Of a stretch of DNA of 64,000 nt, positions 53,351-63,700 are shown piece after piece. Each line of letters begins with the position of its first letter. Position 1 is the stretch's first letter. The DNA is from Agrypnia vestita (taxonomy: Eukaryota > Arthropoda > Insecta > Trichoptera > Phryganeidae), in contig JADDOH010023643.1 in the NCBI GenBank assembly GCA_016648135.1, positions 186,001-250,000 of the forward strand. Reading direction: 5' to 3'. Below the pieces are notes generated by a model that did not search any database, was not told where the DNA came from, and saw only the letters and a list, made by a program, of their open reading frames with translations. The position numbers and the translations under genes are program-made.

Positions 53351-54746
53351 AAGCTAAAGTCACGTGTGCCGAGTGAAATGGAGCAAAAATAAGGGAAGAT
53401 TTTAACATAAATTATAGACGCCTCAAGGAGACGAATCTATTTATATGAGAAAGCATGTGAGGGGTATAAAAACAAAGGCAGGAAAATAAAAAAATGTTTA
53501 GAATGCATTCGAGGATAACTAATTTAGAATGTATTGAATTCGAGATTTTATCGGATACAGCTCTATCCCTTCCAAAACTATACTTGGTTAAAATCGAAGG
53601 CAGCAATATCCACATCAAACGATCAATCCTCAAGGATGTGCTATGTGACAATATGATCGCTTCTTACTAAAGTGAGAGTATATGTCGATAAACTGTTGCA
53701 AAAAAAGCAAACAAAAAGATAAACAATACAGTAAAAACAGCAATATCCAATTATGTAAAAAGCAGTAAAAGTTCACTATTTGGTAGCAAACACACCAATA
53801 TTACACATAATAATTTCGTTGTTTGTCTGTCTGTCGCAAAGTCCGTAAATTGCTGGTATTAAAAAATTAGATAAATAGAATGTGACACGCAATCAACGCA
53901 AGGTTTCCGTGATTTTTCACGGCTAGTAAACGTTTAAAAGTAAAAATTTTAATAATAAAACATTTATTTAAACACATATTATGTTACCGCTAGTCTTGCT
54001 TTTTTTGACAGGTTCTTATTAGCTATAATGGCATTCCGAGCACCATTTACTTTGTTATCGCAGTCACTCACCTTTCGATATCGTTCTCAGCCTTGCAATG
54101 TAACTTTCACCGATTCCACCCATGATTCACCAAACATCTTTCCAATCCAATTGGAATGTTGTATGTTTGGTTTTCATGTACCTTTTTTTACTTAATTTTA
54201 ATATAAATACTTTATCGCTATCTCTGATGAGTGTGAATTGTGTCCTTAAAAATTTGAACATACCTACATATATTTGAAAATATTGTAAATTTTTTTTTCA
54301 TTAATTATTAAACATGTAGATAATAGTGGTTTTACAAAGTGTTTTTTTTTCTATCATATAAATAGTGATAGGTACCACAAAGTTATTTTGTAGTTATTGA
54401 GAAAAATACTTTTCTTCTACATCTCAACGTAGTTAGTTTAATACTTAACCTTTAAAATATAAAATATAATTAAACTCCAGTACAGGAAACAAATTTTATG
54501 TTTTCTATCAATTTTAATAATAATTTTTGCAATCTTAACGCCAAATCAATCAATAATATAATATAATAAAAATAAGGGATTATAAAACCCAATCATAATG
54601 ACAATACCAGTAGGTATTTATATATATTCGGGATAGGGATATTTTATAAAAAAAATTAATTAAAAGTGCGGAAAAAAATATTTATTTAAATTACATGAAG
54701 GAATTGGAAACTAAAGCTACACGTAATTTCACATATGTGGAGTTCG
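53351..54746. other. unassigned; fragments of the GCAATATCC MITE
   Basis: 53506-53612 on the minus strand is related to the inner part of 54747-54980 and ends with GGCAGCAATATCC in reversed orientation, a rearranged copy. A further AACAGCAATATCCAA word lies at 53739. The rest is AT-rich and featureless. Confidence 0.35.
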
Positions 54747-54980
54747 AAAGCAAAGGCAGCAATATCCAAAAAAAATTAATGCAATCATCAAACTTTACTA
54801 ATTTATTATGTACTTAAATCGAGATTTTATAGGAAACATAGCCTATAAATTTATAGAAAAAATGATTTTGGAAGGGATAGATACATAATATCTGCAATTC
54901 AGTATATTTTAAATTAGTAATCCTCGGTGACCGCAATCAAAACATTTTTTTATGTTTTTGGATATTGCTATCTTTGCTTT
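54747..54980. mobile_element. MITE with 21-bp terminal inverted repeats
   Basis: The 234-bp unit begins AAAGCAAAGGCAGCAATATCC and ends with its complement with two mismatches (GGATATTGCTATCTTTGCTTT). It is AT-rich inside, with no open frame. Related pieces are at 25012-25535 and 53506-53612. Target duplication not resolved. Confidence 0.75.
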
Positions 54981-56021
54981 TATACCCACGTACTGATTTT
55001 AAAAGCGTGTTTGTGTATTTTGGAAACATTTCATCAAAGAATATAAATTTTAAAACCCCCGTTCTGGCTTAAAACTATTTTAAATCAGGTCAGGCGCAAA
55101 AAGGTTTATTTAAAATTAATTTATTTAATAATGTCGCTAACTAATCCTCCAACATATTAATATTAATATTTAACATAATTACAATAGACAACTCAATGAA
55201 TCTCGAACGATACTAAAAATGGACTTATTTCAAAACTCTTTACTTTAAAAATATAAATAGGTACATATAAGACAGAAAGCATATATTATTTCACCTTTGT
55301 AATTTTATGCAAAAATTCCCTGGGGCAGAGAAAATTCCCTCCGATTCGATGATTGCTAGATGCCTCCAAAAGGAGTAGGGGTCATGTATGTTAGAATGTA
55401 CAGATCCACAATACTTGTCAGAACCAGTCGCGTAGCTGAAGGTATTTTGGTCTTGTATATGAGAGGCTTGTGTATCGTAAATAATAAAATGTATGCGTGT
55501 CTACAAAAAATAGAAAAAAAGAAATCTAGTCGGCATTGAGTTAAAGAATTTAGAAGAAGTAGGTAACAAGTGCTCGCAATTTAGGAATTCCGGTATTATA
55601 TTAACTTTAAGGAAGCCGCGCCCAGAACTCGATCACCAAGACATAAGACTAAAAAAGTTTCAAATAGATTGCACATTTTTGGCTAAGAGGTTAGGTTCAA
55701 GGCAGGGATACCTGGAGAGAGCCATAAAGGGGGATTACTCTTCTGGTTAATTGTATCTGTATCTACAAGACATGATGGTCAGGTAACATCGAGCAAGTAA
55801 TTAGATAAATTGGAAGCGGTCGAAAGCAAAAAGGGAACAGGTGTTGTTTAGATTCTACGCAGATTAATAAAAGAAGATTTAAAAGTGAAAAGATATCTTA
55901 CAATGATTATACATGCACGAAAACAACATTTTCGTAGCTTAACTTAACGAGTATACCTGGATAAATGCAGTATACCTGTTTAAAGAACATAAAAAATACA
56001 ACTTGAGATTCCATATGAAAG
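54981..56021. other. unassigned AT-rich sequence
   Basis: No feature recognised. Confidence 0.3.
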
Positions 56022-56215
56022 TAGCTTGTTGGTGTAGTGGTTATGATGCTCGCCTAGTGATCTGGTGGTCGGTGGTTCTAACCCCATTCCAGGACACCAG
56101 CATGTTAGTCCTATTTTCATAGCCCAGGCACATATTTCGCTATACAACCTTATTTTGAGAATAGTAAGAATATTGATGTGACACGCATTCCGCGTTTGCA
56201 TCTCTATTTAAAAAA
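56022..56215 (+). mobile_element. tRNA-derived SINE, family 1
   Basis: Head AGCTTGTTGGTGTAGTGGTT (A box), GATGCTCGCCTAGTGATCTG, GGTCGGTGGTTCTAACCCC (B box), body TTAGTCCTATTTTCATAGCC and 3' AGTAAGAATATTGATGTGAC, ending in an A-run. Nearly the same as 52895-53068 and 3805-3980. Confidence 0.8.
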
Positions 56216-56279
56216 AATTATGAAATGATTTTGGAAAGTTAAGTGCCCGAAGGTTATTAACAAATAAATGTTTTATTAT

Positions 56280-56796
56280 TGACGTATCTTCCAACGTTCC
56301 GCATTTTCAGACGTACTAAACATGATCGTCTATAATGTATAATTATTATATAATGTTTATACAATGTCAACTAATATTGTATGTATAGTACAAAACGTAT
56401 AAAATAGTACAAAACGTAACGTATCGGCGAATCACGAAGCGAAAACAGTGTTACCATTAGGCGTGTGAACTAATCGACAGATAATTAAAGTGAAATACTT
56501 ACCCGTGTGCGATATTTGAGCGAATATTTTGGAAAAAGTTTTAACGTAACGAAATAAATCGGAGCGAATAGTATTACGTGCTGAAATTGGATGGATTATT
56601 CTAGTGAATAGTGTTAAAGCGATTATAAAGTGTCTATTTACGGGTGATAAATTTGCGAAACAGTTTAATTCAATATAGGCCTTACATTTAATAGTGTTAA
56701 TAGACTTTGTACGTTTGTTTAATTAATTATTCAGTAATCAATAAATCCATTATTGCATTCCAGCGTTTTCTTTACCTGCAGCTACTACACGTGACA
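56280..56796 (+). mobile_element. second solo LTR, related to the one at 8.6 kb
   Basis: The 517-bp unit begins TGACG and ends CACGTGACA, flanked by TTAT on both sides (56276-56279, 56797-56800). The 3' half aligns with 8950-9247 through AGTGTTAAAGCGATTATAAA, TTTGCGAAACAGTTTAATT, GACTTTGTACG and AATCAATAAATC. The 5' half differs (different or deleted U3), and no TATA/initiator pair as clear as in the first copy is seen. No internal region follows. Confidence 0.7.
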
Positions 56797-57039
56797 TTAT
56801 GTTTTCTGTTTATGTTCCTGTATATACCTATTTTCGTACCTTGCTTTACGAAAGCTTTACGCTCTACTAATTTTAAATTTGATTAATTAATTCACCAAAC
56901 GCATGCAATGAGCATTTATAATAGATTTGACGACCACTTTCCTATTACAACAAAATTTCTTTGAATGCCTTTGTCTTCGGATTGTTGCTCTCTAAAACAT
57001 ACAATAAATTTTCACGCAATCCTTCCTTTTCTTAGTTGT
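56797..57039. other. short unassigned stretch
   Basis: Nothing recognised. Confidence 0.3.
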
Positions 57040-57530
57040 TCTCACGGCAACTGTTGACTGTTGACACATCTGCCAAATTGTCGGGTCCCGTCTGTTCTGA
57101 TCCACTTAATATTTAAAGAGAAATGGACACTTCTTCGCGATGTAACGATTGCCAAAAGTCCCGAGAGCACCGAGGTTCCGCTGCGGACAGCCCTGACCCG
57201 GGGAGTCACAAGGGAAATGGCGGGAGCCGCGAGTGTTGGATTCAAGATGGCGGCGCAGGTCGGCCATAAAGGATAATACGCGGAGAAAAAGCCCGATAAA
57301 AACGTCTGGGCCGAAGGTGCGATATTCGGGTAATTTGCGTTATGCCGGAGGTGATAAAATATTCCAGCGTGAGGAATGTGAAGAGGGTATTATGATTAAC
57401 CCCCGAAGGAAGGTGGGTATTGGAAACTAGAGCCATGAAGACATAAGAAGGGGTGGAGAGCGGGAGCGCTACCTTGCAGCGCGGGATTGTGCCGATGGAG
57501 GAGAGGAATTCGTGGAGAAAATTTTGCCTC
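57040..57530. promoter_or_regulatory. candidate regulatory island with PHO/YY1- and Hox-like words
   Basis: AAATGGCGGGAG (57215-57226) and CAAGATGGCGGCG (57243-57255) are strong matches to the PHO/YY1 core (GCCAT on the other strand). CGGCCATAAAGG (57261-57272) matches an Abd-B-type site. Composition is more G+C-rich than its flanks, with no repeats. The clustered sites suggest a Polycomb-type or developmental enhancer element, by inference only. Frames at 57061-57430 are not recognisable. Confidence 0.4.
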
Positions 57531-57609
57531 GAGAAGGAAGACTCAATAAACCAGATATTTTTAAAAATAAAGTATGCATCAGGAATGATGCAATTATTCT
57601 AACGCACCG

Positions 57610-57970
57610 AAACACAAAGAAGACAATTAAGATACATTATGGAAGTCTCAGAGAGACGAAGTTATTTGTATGGGAACGTATGTGGAAATGTTTATAGAGT
57701 GGCCCAGGACCACTTTACAAAATGCAACGATCACCAATTCCACTTTAAAAATAAAATATAGATGTATAACTTCTAGCTGCATACATATACTATGTATGTC
57801 ATGATAATGTGTGGATATTCTTACCGTGGAATGGGTGAACGTTGCGTCGTGTAAAGTGACCACTTAAGCCAGCTTCACAAGTCCTGGGCCATCCTATAGA
57901 GGCATAGTACACGTTTCCCATATAAATAGCTTCGTCACTGTGACACTTTTATAATTTATCTTAATTAAAA
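57610..57970. repeat. inverted pair of the CTTAAGTGATCA dispersed repeat
   Basis: Plus-oriented copy 57625-57750 (TCAGAGAGACGAAGTTATTT, GTGGCCCAGGACCACTTTAC, GCAACGATCACCAATTCCAC) and minus-oriented copy 57815-57965 (GTGGAATGGGTGAACGTTGC, AAAGTGACCACTTAAGCCAG, AGCTTCGTCACTGTGACACT) face each other around a spacer of about 65 bases. Together they look like one longer element with terminal inverted repeats, of which the single copies elsewhere are halves. Confidence 0.65.
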
Positions 57971-58968
57971 GCATAACATTTTAAATAAACAAATAAAATT
58001 AATGAATCCTATTAACTGTTGTTTGTTGATTTGGGGATGTTCATATATTCGCGGCGACCCTTCACTGCCGCCAACCCGAATGACCAACTCGTACAAAGTA
58101 GAGGAATCCTAATTAACGATTGTTTGACTGTTAATGACGAAAACGCAAAAGCTTTGTGAAATGCGCACGTCAGACGTGACATCGTGTATCACTGCTAACC
58201 GCTACATCATTCTGTGTTTGAGACCTCGTCGGCTCTACTGATCCGATTGAGGTAACTAACGAATAATTTAAAATTATTTATTTATTTATGGGAAACTGAC
58301 AGTATAAATACAAAACAGCTAAAACATGAATATTAAATAGTACATAGAACATCTTAAAAGTTTTCGCAGAATTAACAAATTATGGATTAATATTTAACAA
58401 CAATACCTAAACAATATATACAAAAAAATAAATGATTTAGTTAAGAATAAACCAAGAGAGTCGAAGAGTTAAGGTAAAAAGAGTAAGGTAAGGTAAAATA
58501 TATTGATAATCAAGAGTACTGTTAGCTACGTGACTTATTGCCGTAACATACGACACCAGTTCTAGTAATTATTTGTTTAAATTTTTATTTATAACTATAA
58601 ATTACACTACACATTTTTTAAAAATTGAATTAAAAGTACAATTACATTTGGTTGACAGAGCTAACAGAATAAGTGTGTTGTTACCCTATAAATATAATTA
58701 TTCTTATAAAGGCTTAAAAATGTGAGGTTGACTATAATTTTATTACCCGCCACATAGCCTACACATAGAAAATAGTACATTTAATATAAAATAAGTATAA
58801 AATGTTACAATGAAGTTCTGAACACTTTAAAATGCAAAATTAAATGATTAATAAAAATAAATACTTAATACATAAGAACAAAAATTGAATTATAAACAAT
58901 AACAAATTCATATATTAAAGGAAATACATTCTTATTGTGAAGTTGCAATTTCAGAACAAAGTTCTGTG
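57971..58968. other. unassigned AT-rich sequence
   Basis: Nothing recognised. Confidence 0.3.
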
Positions 58969-59207
58969 AATTATTAAACAATTTTTATTAATCAATTAGA
59001 AAAGACATACAGAAAAAATCAAATTAACGAAAAAATATTATAAATGCCGCCGGGACACGAACCACGGACCTCCAATTAAAATATAAACAAAATATATTTT
59101 AATTGGAGGTACATAAAAAATATTTAAAATATTTTTTCGTTAATTTGATTTTTTCTGTATGTCTTTTCCAACTGATTAATAAAAATTGTTTAATAACGAA
59201 TTCATTT
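58969..59207. repeat. nested inverted repeat with a tRNA-like insert
   Basis: Outer arms 58969-59040 and 59139-59207 match closely (TCAATTAGAAAAGACATACA against TGTATGTCTTTTCCAACTGA; ATCAAATTAACGAAAAAATA inside). A second hairpin (CCTCCAATTAAAATAT... against ...ATATTTTAATTGGAGG, 59069-59109) is nested. Between them 59045-59070 reads on the minus strand GTCCGTGGTTCGTGTCCCGG, a tRNA T-arm-like B box. A foldback formed around a SINE piece is the simplest reading. Confidence 0.7.
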
Positions 59208-59519
59208 ATCATGTTAATGTCATTATATTATAGAATCTGTACATTCATGAAATTGGATTAAAGTGTGCGATATTGCTGTGGTAATATATGATACGTTATT
59301 TATTTAATCACTTTTTGTGTACGTATTAATACAATGGCGGGTTCATTGCAATTTCTTCCAACCAACCACAATATACGCTGAATGTTTCCTTAATGATTGT
59401 GCATAAATGCCATAAATATATTATTTATTGATTTTTCATTAACTTTGTGGAATGACTTGATAATTTATATATAAATAAAATACTTGTGTAAGACCACTTT
59501 TGAGTTTAAGTATACACGA
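59208..59519. other. unassigned AT-rich sequence
   Basis: Nothing recognised. Confidence 0.3.
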
Positions 59520-59605
59520 CTAGTTTCGAGAACTATAGATGTTCTATATTCTCACCTGTAGATGAGAACATCTGTAGTTTTCGAAACTATAGGTCGACTA
59601 CAATC
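59520..59605. repeat. short inverted repeat with GAAACTA core
   Basis: Arms of about 40 bases (GACTAGTTTCGAGAACTATA against TAGTTTTCGAAACTATAGG TC) flank a central CACCTGTAGATGAG. It repeats the layout of 2074-2256: CTGT-(2-3 bases)-ATGAGA, a hairpin, then CGAAACTATAGG. Same subfamily, hammerhead core incomplete. Confidence 0.6.
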
Positions 59606-60798
59606 AAAAGACCATTCCCTGGCTTTGTCCGGTAAGAGCTATTCCAAATAAATATATATCTTTTAGTTTAAAAAAGGTTACTTGAAGGTAAGTCGAACGA
59701 AATTATTGAAAAAGAAATATGGAAAAGTTAAGACAGTCGTCAGAAGTTTTGTATTTGATTATTACAAATAATACTTAATAATTATTATTATCTGACTTGT
59801 TTGAATACCTGAGAGTTTATATTACAAATAAGTTTTTTTGAATAAAAAAAATAAGCATCTTACAAAATTTAAATTTGTGATGAAAATACATTAATTAACC
59901 CTCTATCTTCATTTTACGTATATCGATACATTTATAAAAAGGCTCCGCTGGCGAGGCTGTTTCCAGACTAGGATAGGGTCGTAGCATCTCTCACTTCTCT
60001 AGGATCCGCATTAATTTTACTACCTGTCAACCGAGGGGTTGCAAATGACACATTTACACTAACCGTTTCGGAAACCATTCAGTGAGGTACTCCAATTAAT
60101 ATGAACTCAGGTGACTTCTGCTGCGGACAGCTTTCGATTGTTTGATAACTGGTACCATCGAACATTCAATCAGATAAATAACTTATACAGATAAAATTAT
60201 TAACTCGAAATGAATGACAAGTAAAAATTTTTAATAAATATCTTTTAGTTTTAAAATAAATTTAGAATGCGTATCCCAATTCCCTGTTTGTCTGTCCGTC
60301 CATCTGTCTGTTCCCGTTACTTCGTGTAACGCCCGTAACTTTTTTATTGTAATTTTTTTTTTAAACAAATTTAAAACATACTTATTTTTTAGGAACCGAC
60401 GTGTAAATGTAACGCTATTTTTGACGGGTTACAGCTAGTATTAAATAATACACGTGTGACGAATACGGAGAAAGATTGGCACTTATCGAACGTATTCGTT
60501 TACATTATACCATCTTATTCCCTCGAAGAGGAGTCCTGTGGCCGAAACGGACAGAGTTCGGCATTAAGCGTTTTGTTTAAGAATGTAAAAAGAGATAAGT
60601 CTGAAATATTGTAAAAAAAAAACTTGAAGTATTTACATAACTATATAGAATATCTATTCGTTAAAATAATTTCGATTCATAATTGAATTGAATCTACACA
60701 TATAGTATTATGGATCAACTTTGTTACACCCTGTAAATGGTTGTTTCTAAAGATTTACCACAGAACGAGTACGCCGGATTGAAAAGTTATTAAATAAT
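59606..60798. other. unassigned; possible Helitron end at 60435
   Basis: 60284-60438 starts with a GTCTGTCC/CTGTCTG run and ends GACGGGTTACAG-CTAG|T (60435-60438), a weak Helitron-like pattern of another family. At 60517-60552 CTCGAAGAGGAGTCCTGTGG and CCGAAACGG resemble a hammerhead relic with a one-base insertion. The rest is unassigned. Confidence 0.3.
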
Positions 60799-61597
60799 GG
60801 TAATTGAAGTAATAATAATAATAATATTGGATTATTTATATAGCGCCATTTTTGTGAAAATTTCACCTCAAGGGCGCTTTACACACAAAAAACTCTTACA
60901 TACTAAAATCATAGAATCACAAAATGAAAAAGAAAAGAGAAAGAAAAACAGTTCAAAACATAAAATAGTAAAAAAAAAAACAACGTTAAAAACAACAATA
61001 TTAAAAAGGTTCTGGGAAAGATTTTGTAAACAAGTGCGTTTTAAGTCTTTTCTTAAATAAAGTCTCTGAATCCGTGTTTCTTATCAGGGAGGGCAAAGAG
61101 TTCCACGCTTTGGGGCCCGCCACCGCAAATGCCCGTTCGCTGAGCCTAGTTTTCTGGAACTGACTTGCCGGTTCCACAATCCTTCCCACCGCTGAAGTAG
61201 ACGCTGACCTAAGAGTTTGACGTCTCCCATTTATGTTGTCTGGAATACAGAGCTCCTGAAGATACAGAGGCGCCATGTTATGAGTTGCCTTGTACATCAA
61301 CCAACACAGTTTGAACTCTACTCTTTCAGGAAAACGAAGCCAGTGCAATTCTCGCAGAAGGGATGTTATGTGCGAGAATTTTGACGTTCCATATATGATC
61401 CGTGCTGCAGCGTTTAGAACAGATTGTAGTCTATCGAGCTGAAACATCGGTAGGCCAGCGTAGATACCATTGCAGTAGTCCACACGTGATACAACAAATG
61501 CATTAATGAGTAAACGGGCTGCCTCAGAGGGAAGATGTCTGCGAATACTTTTAATCCGTCTCAGTTGATAAAAACATGCACTGATGCAGTAGGTAAA
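60799..61597 (-). pseudogene. CR1-like LINE 3' end: reverse transcriptase C-terminus plus 3' UTR
   Basis: Best-preserved LINE here. From about 61597 the frame reads CFYQLRRIKSIRRHLPSEAA, RLLINAFVVSRVDYCNG, RLQSVLNAAARIIYGTS, LLRELHWLRFPERVEFKL, CWLMYKATHNMAPLYLQEL, RAFAVAGPKAWNSLPSLI and LFKKRLKTHLFTKSFPEPF, ending at TAA (61001-61003). The blocks NAAARxI, LHWLPxxxRxxFKL, YK-x-N/H-x-x-x-P-x-YL and AGPxAWNSLP are those of CR1-group C-termini. The 3' UTR ends in AAAGCGCCCTTGAGGTG, then ATGGCGCTATATAAATAA and ATT repeats, the usual hairpin and microsatellite end of CR1-like LINEs. It is open for 160 codons, so a fairly recent 5'-truncated insertion. Confidence 0.9.
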
Positions 61598-62149
61598 TAA
61601 AAGTAATTAAAATCCACAACGCATGCATATTCGCGATAATACCTACCCAAGAGCGCCCCATTAATTTTTACGAACGCTACAGAATGATCACAGAAAGCAA
61701 AAAGTACGCTAATTTTTATTAGCCCGTTTTGCCCGAGCCCACGTACGGGCGGTACTCGGGGCCACTCGGGCAGCCCGGCAAGTGTCAGCAGAACGGATAC
61801 GGACATCCGCAAAATGTGGAATTTCAAAATGAAGAGAAACCAGCCGAGAATTTTTCGTGTAACATTTAGAGGAATAAAAAATATTACGTTTATGAAATGT
61901 AAGGCGCTGGCGAGGAGTACTTGTCGTGTAATTTTTGTTATGCTCTCGTAGAGAACAGCCAGCGACCGCCAGATTAACGTTACAGTATCGTTTAACTCAC
62001 TCATTTTGCGTACCAAAAACCCCGACACATACCCATGTCATAATATCCAAATCCTCTTACCTACTATAGTGTACATCTGCAGAAAATGTTTCAAGATTAA
62101 TACTATAACGCAAGTCTGGCGGTCTCTGGCTCTTATGAGTAATCGTAAA
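61598..62149. promoter_or_regulatory. non-repeat island upstream of the LINE, candidate regulatory element
   Basis: Balanced composition with words such as CATTAATTTTTACGAACG, GCTAATTTTTATTAGCCC (a near palindrome) and CCCGAGCCCACGTACGGGCG. A 155-codon open frame runs on the minus strand (61561-62028), but it is hydrophobic with no domain and its end overlaps the LINE. I regard it as chance, yet its length makes it worth a homology search. Confidence 0.35.
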
Positions 62150-62460
62150 AAATAATGTGTGTGACGGTGGCGTGCAGTCAATTGGCCGAATTTTGAGATG
62201 AGCAATATTGCTATTTATGTATCTTGACAGTTATTGTATGACATTGTTTTGCAACCAATTTTGACATTATAAGTTTGACAGGTGTATAATTAATGAATTC
62301 AATCTATTAGTATCTCATTATTCATAACTTAACGTTTGTCTACGTTTTAAAGTTTGTGATTGATTGAACATAAAACGTCAAAATTGACGGCATTACAATG
62401 TTTTACGATAACTGACAAGATGCAGAAATAGCAATAAGGCTAATTTCAGAATACGGCCGA
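62150..62460. repeat. MITE-like element with terminal inverted repeats, copy 2
   Basis: Left end GAGCAATATTGCTATTTATG and right end (complement) TTAGCCTTATTGCTATTTCT pair imperfectly, as do ATCTTGACAGTTATTGTA and TACGATAACTGACAAGAT. Aligns with 39100-39410. Non-coding, about 310 bp. Confidence 0.75.
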
Positions 62461-62589
62461 ATGTTTTGAAATAAGCTGTACGTAACTAGAATTTCTACGA
62501 AATTAAATATGTATCCCGTAAAAATCTGATATCATTTTATTCACATTTTAATATAACGTAATATTCTCATTTGTATGTATATGTTTAAT
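62461..62589. other. short unassigned stretch
   Basis: Nothing recognised. Confidence 0.3.
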
Positions 62590-63429
62590 TATAACTCGCG
62601 CTTCCATCATATCATTGCACGTACGTAATGTATGAAACTAAAATAACTTTTTTTTCATTTCACCCACAAGAAGACTTTTTTCTGCGACTGATTTTAGTGG
62701 AGTTTCCAAAAAAGATGGCGAATCAGGATTGTTACTTAATTTCGGTTTAATTGAAAAGAGATAAAAATTATCGCGTCCACAAAATCCGATTAATCCCATA
62801 TATATACAAAAATATATGCATATAATATACACATTTAAAAACTTTTCTAGAGGCTGGCATCTGACCCTCTGTAATGGGTAGTATTCCTATTGAAATTTAC
62901 TTCAAATACAAGGATATATTACTAATATAATTTAGATCCAGCAGCGGCGTGCACTAGGAATATATTAAGGTTTTGCTGCCAATATTGATGCGATGGGCTT
63001 ATACTGAGCTGGGTAAGATGTATTGCCACAAGAAGCTGTATTCATCGGATAGAAATACCCTTTCAGAAGAATATTTTGTAAAATGTCAATTTTTTTATAT
63101 TAATGCCAGTACAATTGAGTGCTGTTTAATGAAAAAAAAAATTTCTCATTGAACTATTCTGAATTTGCTTTTTACTTAGTATTTAAAATAGTAATATTTT
63201 TGTTTTTTTTTAGCATATTTTTTACAGGTGTTTTTAATAACTACTGTTAACTTTTTTACAAATCGTATATATATATATATATATATATATCTATATATAT
63301 ATATATATATATATATAGCCCTACTAACTCATCGAGAAAAAATCTTCTTGTGGGTGAAATGAAAAGAAGGTGATTTTAGTTTTATATATACTACGTACGT
63401 GCAATGATATGATTGAAGCGCGAGTTATA
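62590..63429. repeat. element with ~97-bp terminal inverted repeats
   Basis: 62590-62686 and 63332-63429 are close complements (ATAACTCGCGCTTCCATCAT against ATGATTGAAGCGCGAGTTAT; TTTCACCCACAAGAAGA against TCTTCTTGTGGGTGAAA). Both repeats end exactly at AACTCGCGC/GCGCGAGTT. The 645-base interior has no open frame and carries a TA dinucleotide run at 63267-63317. Layout suits a non-autonomous DNA transposon of about 840 bp. The flanks are AT repeats, which hides any target duplication. Confidence 0.75.
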
Positions 63430-63470
<41 letters not shown>

Positions 63471-63700
63471 TGTGTGTTTCATGATTGTTCATTTCTCTTT
63501 TAAATATGTTTTATTTTTATTGCTTCGGTTTATTATTATAAAATGTGTTTATATAAATATTATTTATTTTAAAAACCTGTTTGACGCTAAGTATGAACAA
63601 AATTCTTGCACTTTATATATGTAATACTGTAAAATCCCACAAGGGCGTTAATAATAATAATAAATAAATACATAAAATATTTATTATCTTTGTGACTATT
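63430..63700 (+). repeat. TA microsatellite and LINE 3' end
   Basis: A TA run (63429-63470) directly follows the previous element. At 63629-63690 ACTGTAAAATCCCACAAGGG and CGTTAATAATAATAATAAAT form the third copy of the LINE 3' end also seen at 20838 and 50070. Confidence 0.6.

Noticed and set aside
63267..63470. CRISPR-like or satellite array
   Set aside because: These are plain TA dinucleotide runs without spaced direct repeats.
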